Shown: piece after piece, positions 57,160 to 64,000 of the stretch
Numbering within the stretch: the first letter of the stretch is position 1
Layout of the letters: the number at the start of each line of letters is the position of its first letter
Source of the DNA: Amylostereum areolatum
Lineage: Eukaryota > Basidiomycota > Agaricomycetes > Russulales > Stereaceae
Length of the DNA stretch: 64,000 bases
Assembly (NCBI GenBank): GCA_012932865.1
Contig: SAXG01000092.1
Location: 1-64,000, forward strand
Reading direction: 5' to 3'
The notes under the pieces: model-generated
What the model was told of the DNA's origin: nothing
Databases searched by the model: none
Seen by the model: the letters and a program-made list of their open reading frames with translations, nothing else
Position numbers and translations under genes: made by a program

Positions 57160-58812
57160 CTAGTGGGATTCAACAAAGTTAACAGTGGTTGCCGCGCATT
57201 CGAGGCGCGTCCGGATATTCTTCATGTTCTCGTGCGATGTTTCGAACTCGTGCAGCTTCATGCCGTGCTCCGCGCGCATCTCCAGTGCCGTCGCGACCGC
57301 GTCGACATTCCCCTCTGCGTCGTTTCCATTCTGGCATATCTGCGGCGCCAGCCGCCACAACCGTAGGCGCTTCCACCGCATATCCGCCATCCCGTTCGCA
57401 ATCTGCGGCTTGAGCGCCTCCGAAACGCCCTCCTGGTCGCAGCAATACCCTGACATGTAAAACTCCTCGACGTCCGGCCAAAGGGCAGTCATCCTCTTCC
57501 AGTGTTCTTCTCCGTGCGCTTGATACGACATTTCCAGTTTCTTGACGGTCCCCGCCGTGCCAAAGTCCTCGCTGAGAAGGGTGCAGATCTCGAGAACGGC
57601 ATCACTGGGTGGAATCCAGTTGATGACGGCGAGATGGAGAGCGGAGTGGTGGTTGGCGTCGAACAGGCTCCGGTAATCTGTGAAAAACGGGATGAACGAA
57701 GGCTGCCGTGGTGAGGTCGAAGGTGCGAGAACGTTGACATGAAAGTTCCAGGTAGGGGTCATAGCCACGGAGAGCGCGGTCGGGACATGAGAGTGTGACG
57801 GGGATGAAAGATCTAGCAAGGGGGAAAGGAGGGAGAAAAGATCACGGAAGTAGGGGAGGATTGACGCTTGTACTGATTTGTTCGTCATATATCTGGGAGC
57901 GATGTAAAACCCGACGCGAAGACGGAGGGAGGGTGGGAAGGAGATGTTCTTGAGGAAGGTGATGCAGTGCGATGGGTGGCTAAAAATGGAGAGTTCCTGA
58001 AGCTCCTGGAGGTTGACCACCTGCCCTTCAACCCCTTCCGAATAAGAGAAGTAATCGGAAATACGAAGACGCTGTAGGCACGGCGTAGTGCGGAGTGTAT
58101 GGAGGACGCGTTGGACGCTTACTCCCATACGAGACTGTTCATACGCATCGATGTTGCGGGAAAGGTCCAAATGCGTAAGGTGGAGTGCGTTCAATGGAAC
58201 AAAGCAATCCCCAAGGACGCATGTACGTAGGCGCGGTGCGACAATGGCCGAGTGCAAGCATCGCTCAAAACGCCCGTCCGCCGGTCGCTTGACAGACAGT
58301 GCTTCAAGTTTGGAAAGGTCGCCCGCATCGACGAGACCATCGAGCAGCCGCTTCAAGTACCCCTCGCGCAACATGACATCGATGTCCCTGGCGTTAGGGA
58401 TGTGTTCGACGATGAACCGGTGCATGGATGCATATAGCTCGCCTGGGTAAAAATGATGCCCCATTTGAAGCTTCAAAGGGAAGTTTCGTGCGCGTCGTAC
58501 TACGACGTCCCGCGCTTCCGGGACGTTGCAGACGTCGCGCGCCCAGAAGGAGGCCATGTTAAGGGCTATGGATCGCCAGCGCGGACAGACGTGAGTGACA
58601 TTGATCCAGCCCAAAATGTAGCGCTTTCCATGAGGGGACATGTTAAAGCGCGGATAATCGTCGTCTGCCAAGAGCGAGAATACCTGGGAGATGATCTCGC
58701 AGGGTACGCGGTCGATGTGGCATGGTGCAGCGGAGTGTCCTTGTTCGTGAACGGGGGAGCGATTCCGTGGACTACGCACATATTCGTCCGGGTCAGAAGA
58801 CAAGACATTCAC
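57160..58812 (-). CDS. F-box protein, 550 aa, single exon
   Basis: ATG 58812 (MNVLSSDPDEYVR), one exon, stop at 57160-57162. The F-box at about residues 33-90 reads IDRVPCEIISQVFSLLAD ... NVTHVCPRWRSIALNMASFW. A leucine-rich remainder follows with no NADAR domain. It differs clearly from the F-box/NADAR family and from the gene at 55149, so it is a separate lineage. Confidence 0.85.
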   Translation of the reverse strand: MNVLSSDPDEYVRSPRNRSPVHEQGHSAAPCHIDRVPCEIISQVFSLLADDDYPRFNMSPHGKRYILGWINVTHVCPRWRSIALNMASFWARDVCNVPEARDVVVRRARNFPLKLQMGHHFYPGELYASMHRFIVEHIPNARDIDVMLREGYLKRLLDGLVDAGDLSKLEALSVKRPADGRFERCLHSAIVAPRLRTCVLGDCFVPLNALHLTHLDLSRNIDAYEQSRMGVSVQRVLHTLRTTPCLQRLRISDYFSYSEGVEGQVVNLQELQELSIFSHPSHCITFLKNISFPPSLRLRVGFYIAPRYMTNKSVQASILPYFRDLFSLLSPLLDLSSPSHSHVPTALSVAMTPTWNFHVNVLAPSTSPRQPSFIPFFTDYRSLFDANHHSALHLAVINWIPPSDAVLEICTLLSEDFGTAGTVKKLEMSYQAHGEEHWKRMTALWPDVEEFYMSGYCCDQEGVSEALKPQIANGMADMRWKRLRLWRLAPQICQNGNDAEGNVDAVATALEMRAEHGMKLHEFETSHENMKNIRTRLECAATTVNFVESH

Positions 58813-59685
58813 GAGTCGGAGATTAGTAGAGGAGGAAGAAGCCGGTATATAGGGGACTCACCGTTCCTCCGAGTCCAAGTGGTGAATCGTGTTGCTGCCG
58901 TCTACAAACGGTGAACGAGGCAAGTCGATTTCTTCCATTTCACGGTGTTGCGTCTTATGGGATTTAGCAAGTGTGATTTTCCGTTATAAAGAATGGCCTA
59001 GATGGTATGGAAAGCGACGCACCTTCAAGCTTCAAGCTTCAAGCTTCGGCAACTTCGCGAAGAGTCCTGGGGAAAACTTCCTGACATGCAAGCGTGGTCC
59101 TTCCGAATGAGAACATTCCTCGTGGCAACAGTGCATGTATGCACTTACCTCTGACTCGTATTCGCAGGGTCTTCGTCGTAAGCAGATGGTGAACGAGCGT
59201 CGAGAGGATGAAGGAGTGTGCTCGAACTTGCCTCGAGTCGAACTTTGCCGAGTGTAGTAGGGCCGGCCCGGGAGGCCCAAATTTGTCCCAGACATGGTCA
59301 CGTGTAGCCGCGGCCAGTGCCCGATTTGGAATCGCGTCTGGGTCTCGAGGCCTCGACTCTCGACGCCTCTCGACGTCGACGTTTCCCCCGCCTCAGTTAG
59401 TGGCCAATAAGTGGCACCTTGCTTTGTTTCTAACCCATCCATCATATCGCATCGGAAATTCTTTGTTCATGCCCGTCGTAAAAGCCCCTGGGAAGACGTC
59501 GAAATGGTCTTCGACAAGCCCCCCAAACTCGCCCACATCAAGCCAAACAACTGCGCGACGCGCAGGACCACCCTTGGGGGAAATGGATGCGATTCACGAA
59601 TATATAGATGAAGGAGTGGATCAGCCATTGTCTGACCTTGGTGCGCTCCAACTCGTTCTATCGGCGGGCGCGATGCTGAGTATGG
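58813..59685. other. Divergent promoter region
   Basis: Between the minus-strand F-box gene and the permease. There are about 3.5 copies of CTTCAAG at 59023-59047. Open frames near 59208-59680 might hold an upstream exon of the permease, but none is needed for the model. Confidence 0.45.
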
Positions 59686-62386
59686 ATGCGTTGTACAGAC
59701 ACGACCGACGCGAAGTCGCTCAAACCGCCGTCTTTCGCTCAGAGTGAATTCCAGACGGTGCGTTGGGCTTTAGCTCATCTACTAGCTAGTTCTTGACAGC
59801 GCGTTAGATCATCCGACGGCAGCGACACGGCACAGACCCGGATGGATTGAAAATTGGGCATGCCCACCTCCGTAACCCTGACCTCAACAACGACTGGGAG
59901 TTTTCCGTGCGTCCTCATGCGCATATATCCACCCTCAACCCCTCATGTGGTTTTCAGGGATGGGGATCCACGCGTTACTTGGATATCACTCCTTCCCAGC
60001 TCGATGCAGCGGCAGAAACGCTCAAAGCTCCCCGTCATTACCTTAACCAACTTCTCGCATCATCTGTCGCAGGAAACGGCCTCGTCGGGAGCGTGTTCTA
60101 TACGTTCCCTCTTGTGTCCGCTGTGGCAGGTAAGGCGGCTCGTTGTAGTCCCCCTTTCATCCATTGACCAGAATTCCAGGGATATATGCGCCTATATGTC
60201 TCATCGTCGCCTCTCTCCTCCTATCTTTTTGGAGGCCCTTGATGCTCGAATTAGCGTCTGCTGCACGGCTCAACGGCGCGTATGTGATCTGTCACTTTGC
60301 TCTGTTACGAAACATCTCATTCGGAATCAGAAACTACGTCTACCTTCTACAATTCGCTGGCAAGACAATGGCCGTCATTGGAGCGACCGCGACGTTGCTT
60401 GATGCCATGCTGACTTCCACGGTATCTGCTGCGACTGCCAGCACCTACCTCAGTGGCGAGTTCACTCATCTCGCTCTTTCTCCCGCCGTCATCACGATCA
60501 TTCTCCTGGTTGGATTTGCATTTCTGGCCCTAGCGGGTTTGCGAGAGAGCGCTGTGCTCTCGGCAACGGTTTTCACCTTCCATGTAAGCATGCTGCCCTG
60601 TGTGCCAGCGGCTTTCGATGCTTATCTTGGGGATGCGAAGTAGCTCTTCACGATGTGTGCCCTCGGGATGGCGTCAGCAATTCATTGGGGTCGTACGGAC
60701 CCTGGCTCGTCGATTCTTCGTGCAAATTGGGAAATGAGGCCGGACAATGCCCTCGACACGGTTCGCGCGTTCTTCTACGGGATATGCATCGCGTTTCTTG
60801 GTGTCACGGGTGCGCGTTCTCTCCTTTATTCTTACCTTCAAGGCGCTCAACTCTGATCGGATATCTCTGCAGGCTTCGAGTGTACTCCTTCGTACATCGA
60901 GAACGTCCGCCCACGAACTTACTCTGCCGTGCTACGCAACCTCATCACTATCGCCACCCTCATGAACGGCACGCTCTGTTTGTTTGTGTACGCCGTCTTG
61001 CCCTCGCAGACAATCACGCAGGGGGACAACGTGCTCTCGGTGCTTGCGGAGGAGGCCGCGGGACGTTGGCTGCGTGTGTGGATCGTCGTCGACGCAGTTG
61101 GGGTTCTCTTGGGCGGGGTGCTTACTGGCGTGGTCACGTCGACGCAGCTGCTCGATCGGCTAGCAAGGTTTGATTTCCACAGTGGATTCACCTTGTACGT
61201 CGTTGGACTGAAGTGAGCTGTCTTTCCAGGGACCGTGTCTTGCCACAGTTCTTCCTTCTCCAGCTTCCGGTGACAAAGAGTGCGTACGTCGCCACGCTCA
61301 CCTCGCTCGGGCTCTCGTTGCTGTTATATCTGGCTTCGGGGATGGAGCTTTCGACCGTGTCATCCATGTTTTCCGTCACTTTCCTTTTTGTGCTCTTCTT
61401 AGTGTGTTCAACCTCCGTCTCGTCCGTTCGCACACGTCTAACCATCTACAACAGTATGTGTTGTCAAATTTACTTTTGAAGCTCAACCGCCCGTACTTGG
61501 CGGCAGAGCCGCGGGCTGGGATGTTGGTCGTTGTCGGCGCGTTCGTGGTGGTTATCACCACCTGGGTAGGCAACATTGCTCTCGAGTACGTCTTTTCTCT
61601 CAGTCGTTCTTCCTTCACCACCCCAGGACTGATGCCGCCTCCAGCCCAACTGCATTAGCCCTCTTTGCTGCGGCCTTCCTCATCATCTTAGCGATACTTC
61701 TCCTCGTCACCACCCAGTCCAGCCTCCTTCGTCTCGCCCTCCGGCTCCACGCCGCGAGTCCGTTCGGCGCGCGCGGACAGTCGACCCGACTCGTGCGTTG
61801 GTACAAGCGCAGTCGAAACTCGAAAGTTTGCGTGTGGATCAAAAATGACAATGTTCGTTGTACGCGTCGGTCTACTGGATGGATGGCTGACAGAAAGGGC
61901 TCGCAGATCCACACGATGCTTGAGGCCATACTCTCGGTGCGCGCGAACTCATCTGATGCGTGCACGATCGTGTTCGTGCACGCGTATCCAATCGTGGAGC
62001 ACATCCCGAGCGAGCTGCATCCGAATACGCGGTTGCTGGACGAGGCCTTCCCAACGATCACCATCGAGTGCGTCCCTTCTCCCCGTCCTTTGCACCGCTT
62101 CTCTGAGAATGACTCGATTCCAGCTTGTCTTTTGTGCAGGGAGAGTTTAGCCCCGCAGTACGTTGTTCCCTTTTCTCGTGATAAGTAACAGTTCGGTTCG
62201 TTGACGACCGCCGTAGCTTGTGGAGGCTGCGTCACGCGGGTTGGACATCCCGCGGAGCAGAATGTGCATCGTATCGCTTGGGAAAGACCATCAGTGGGAG
62301 CTGGCGGATTACGGTGGAGCGAGGGTGATCATGTAAATGACAACGACTCCCATTTGGTGGAGTTGGACGGCTTTTCACGCTATTGA
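59686..62386 (+). CDS. APC-family amino-acid permease-like protein
   Basis: ATG 59686 (MRCTDTTDAKSLKPP); exon 1 ends at 59757 and exon 2 starts at 59808 (SEFQT joined to IIRRQRHGTDPDG). Then come membrane segments typical of APC transporters: AGNGLVGSVFYTFPLVSAVAG, YAPICLIVASLLLSFWRP, YLLQFAGKTMAVIGATATLL, VTGFECTPSYIENVRP and VWIVVDAVGVLLGGVLTG. The segment before LPQFFL is a usual helix boundary. A soluble C-terminal part follows (AILSVRANSSDACTIVFVH, ELHPNTRLLDEAF). The 3' end is unsure. One reading stops at TAA 62186-62188; another splices GTACGT...ACAG near 62160-62190 and reaches 62386 with a degenerate GHPAEQNVHRI. Substrate unknown. Confidence 0.65.
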
Positions 62387-62730
62387 AGTAGTACACGACG
62401 GCCATTCGATTGAGCATGTTGTAGTACTCAGTCGTATGTGTAGATCAGATGTAATCCTATTACGATACCTTGTGTGCACGGCGCTGTGGTGATGAGGTGG
62501 TGTGGACCGTAGGACAGAAGGCAGTCCCGGGCCATGGTTCCACTCAAGTTCCACCATAAAGTTCGGGTCAAGTGTTACGTCTATACATCTACAACGAATG
62601 CCACGCCAACAGATAAGAATAAAATAGTACACGTTGTCTTTTAGGCGGTCTGCATCTCTAGCCTGCTCTATGCGCTCGATTTGCGCGCTTTTAATCGACA
62701 TCATATTGTATACAGGAGGCCTATTTGACG
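62387..62730. other. Convergent intergenic region
   Basis: 3' flanks of the permease and MTD1. Minus-strand frames here stay open downstream of the MTD1 stop, but only as unspliced read-through. Confidence 0.5.
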
Positions 62731-64000
62731 TCATGAGGAAGGCGAAGGTGCCGAGACAAGGTCTTGATATTGCTGGAGTCGAAGCCTGGACGTACAAGAT
62801 GAGGAGGGGTGTCGGGGACAAGGTGGAGCAAGAGACGTACAGGTTGCGTAGGAGCATCAGGATCGTCACCTTGCCCACAGCGGGAACGTACAGCGAAGCC
62901 TGTCCGTCGTCGGGTCGCGTTAGCACGGTGCAAGAAGCGCGAGGTGGAAGCGCACCTTCTCGCGCACGTTCGTCTCGAAGTTCTTGTCCGCCGCGACGTT
63001 CACGCACACGCAGCCGTCCTTCAGATCGGCGGTGGGCACCTTGTAGCTCGGGCTGGGAACTGCCGACACGACGACGTCGGAGGCGGCAAGGCAGGCGGTG
63101 AGCGAGAGGGGGGTTGGGTGGACGGTGTGGTGCGGATGATAGGTCCTGGAGGTGGTGGTGGAGGATGGGGGACGTTTGGTATACTCCTATTGGTGGAATC
63201 GATAAGATTAGTTGAGAGAGATGCGCGAGGGGAGGGAGCAGACCTGGATCGAGTCGATGTCGACGGAGAACACGCGCGCACCGTCGTTCGCTAGGAGAGC
63301 TGCGAGCGGACGCCCCACGACTTCGGATCTGGGTTATCCCCGCCGGTGTGCCCGTCAGCAGCAGTATTATCTCGCCAGGAAGGACAGAACATATGTACCG
63401 ATTGATCACCGTGACCGTTTTCCCGTACGCGCGGTCTCCGTAGGGCAAAATCGTGTTGTACACCCCGATGTTTTCGAGGGTTTTGACGACGCCAAGGGGG
63501 GTACAAGGCAGGATCGACTTGACCGTCCCGGGTGGCGGGACATCGGCACCGGACGTTGGGGTGGGGACATTGACGGAGGGGGCAGATGAGAGTGTTTTGG
63601 GATCTAGGTAGCGGATGCTTTCGGGTTCGCGTGAGAGAGCTGAAAAGTGGAAGGGGGAAGGAGAGGGTCGTACTTGTGGTAGAGGTTGTAATGGAATTTG
63701 AAGTTGAGACCTTCCACATCTTTGAACGGGGAGACGATCTGCGCGTATATCCCCTTAGAAAAAGGCTAGAAAACGCGTACGGATGGCTGACCTGCTGCAG
63801 GTAGTGATCCTTCGCTCCTCCTCAGTCTCTCGTTTGTGAGCAGAAAGAAAGGTAGGAAACATACCTGCTGTGCGCCAAATATGGGGTAATACACCTTATA
63901 ACCAGCGCGCCTTGGGTCGGATACCGAGGCTACGAGAACGAGCAAAAGGAGCCCACCATGATCCCGTCCACGCTCTCGTCCCCGTTCGCCTCGATGATCG
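62731..64000 (-). CDS. MTD1: NAD-dependent methylenetetrahydrofolate dehydrogenase, 5' end cut
   Basis: The gene enters from the right edge. Exons read ESVDGIM, VYYPIFGAQQ, DHYLQQ, IVSPFKDVEGLNFKFHYNL, LPCTPLGVVKTLENIG, YGKTVTVINR, SEVVGRPLAALLANDGARVF, then SYKVPTADLKDGCVCVN, ASLYVPAVGKVTI and MLLRNLLRLQQYQD, stopping at TGA 62731-62733. The small introns (e.g. 62973-63030 and 63312-63396) all keep the frame. The order and the GRPLAALLANDGA and PCTPLGVV motifs match yeast Mtd1. This cytosolic one-carbon enzyme oxidises 5,10-methylene-THF to methenyl-THF with NAD. The N-terminus lies beyond 64000. Confidence 0.92.

Noticed and set aside
62375..62730. Extension of the MTD1 reading frame past 62731
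   Set aside because: Open only if the last introns are retained; splicing gives MLLRNLLRLQQYQD and a stop at 62731, which fits the family's end.

Overview
The window looks like nuclear DNA of an agaricomycete basidiomycete, probably a polypore-type fungus. Coding genes are cut by many 45-70 nt introns with GT/AG ends. The gene families are typical of these fungi: F-box proteins with no other label, a basidiomycete-specific protein-kinase-like family, a DUF6535 membrane protein, an aspartic-peptidase-like protein with a long Q/P/Y tail, and Ty3/gypsy, Ngaro-type and hAT-like transposons. Protein starts below are chosen at ATG codons. Splice sites were read by eye and are not backed by transcripts.

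Left part (1-6858): a nested insertion. A sugar-transporter gene on the minus strand is cut by a minus-strand Ty3/gypsy element (B; its 5' LTR is 5035-5492). B is itself cut inside its reverse transcriptase by a plus-strand gypsy element (A; chromodomain end and 3' LTR at 1-805). 7812-14892 holds an F-box gene, a relic of a YgiN-like monooxygenase and an aspartic-peptidase-like gene.

Middle (16434-33030): a degenerate kinase-like gene, two tandem F-box/LRR genes with a C-terminal NADAR domain, a small unknown gene, and a second composite insertion. The latter is a hAT-like element with 94-bp inverted ends and an 8-bp target duplication, into which a 5.5-kb Ngaro-type tyrosine-recombinase retrotransposon has landed. 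A second, better preserved kinase-like gene follows.

Right part (33554-64000): conserved housekeeping genes are mixed with more family expansions. The conserved genes are a Virilizer-like m6A-writer subunit, ORM1/ORMDL, a protein phosphatase inhibitor 2 (GLC8), an APC-type amino-acid permease and the NAD-dependent methylene-THF dehydrogenase MTD1 (cut by the window end). Between them lie two more F-box/NADAR paralogs, a spliced unknown gene, a 676-bp non-autonomous hAT-like element, a DUF6535 gene and two F-box genes.

The most unusual content is the four-member F-box/LRR/NADAR family (18460-20663, 21083-23502, 39805-42253, 44846-47299). It joins a predicted ubiquitin-ligase adaptor to an ADP-ribose-type glycosidase fold. 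Two members look intact and two are decaying. A glutamate usual in the NADAR signature is replaced in all four.
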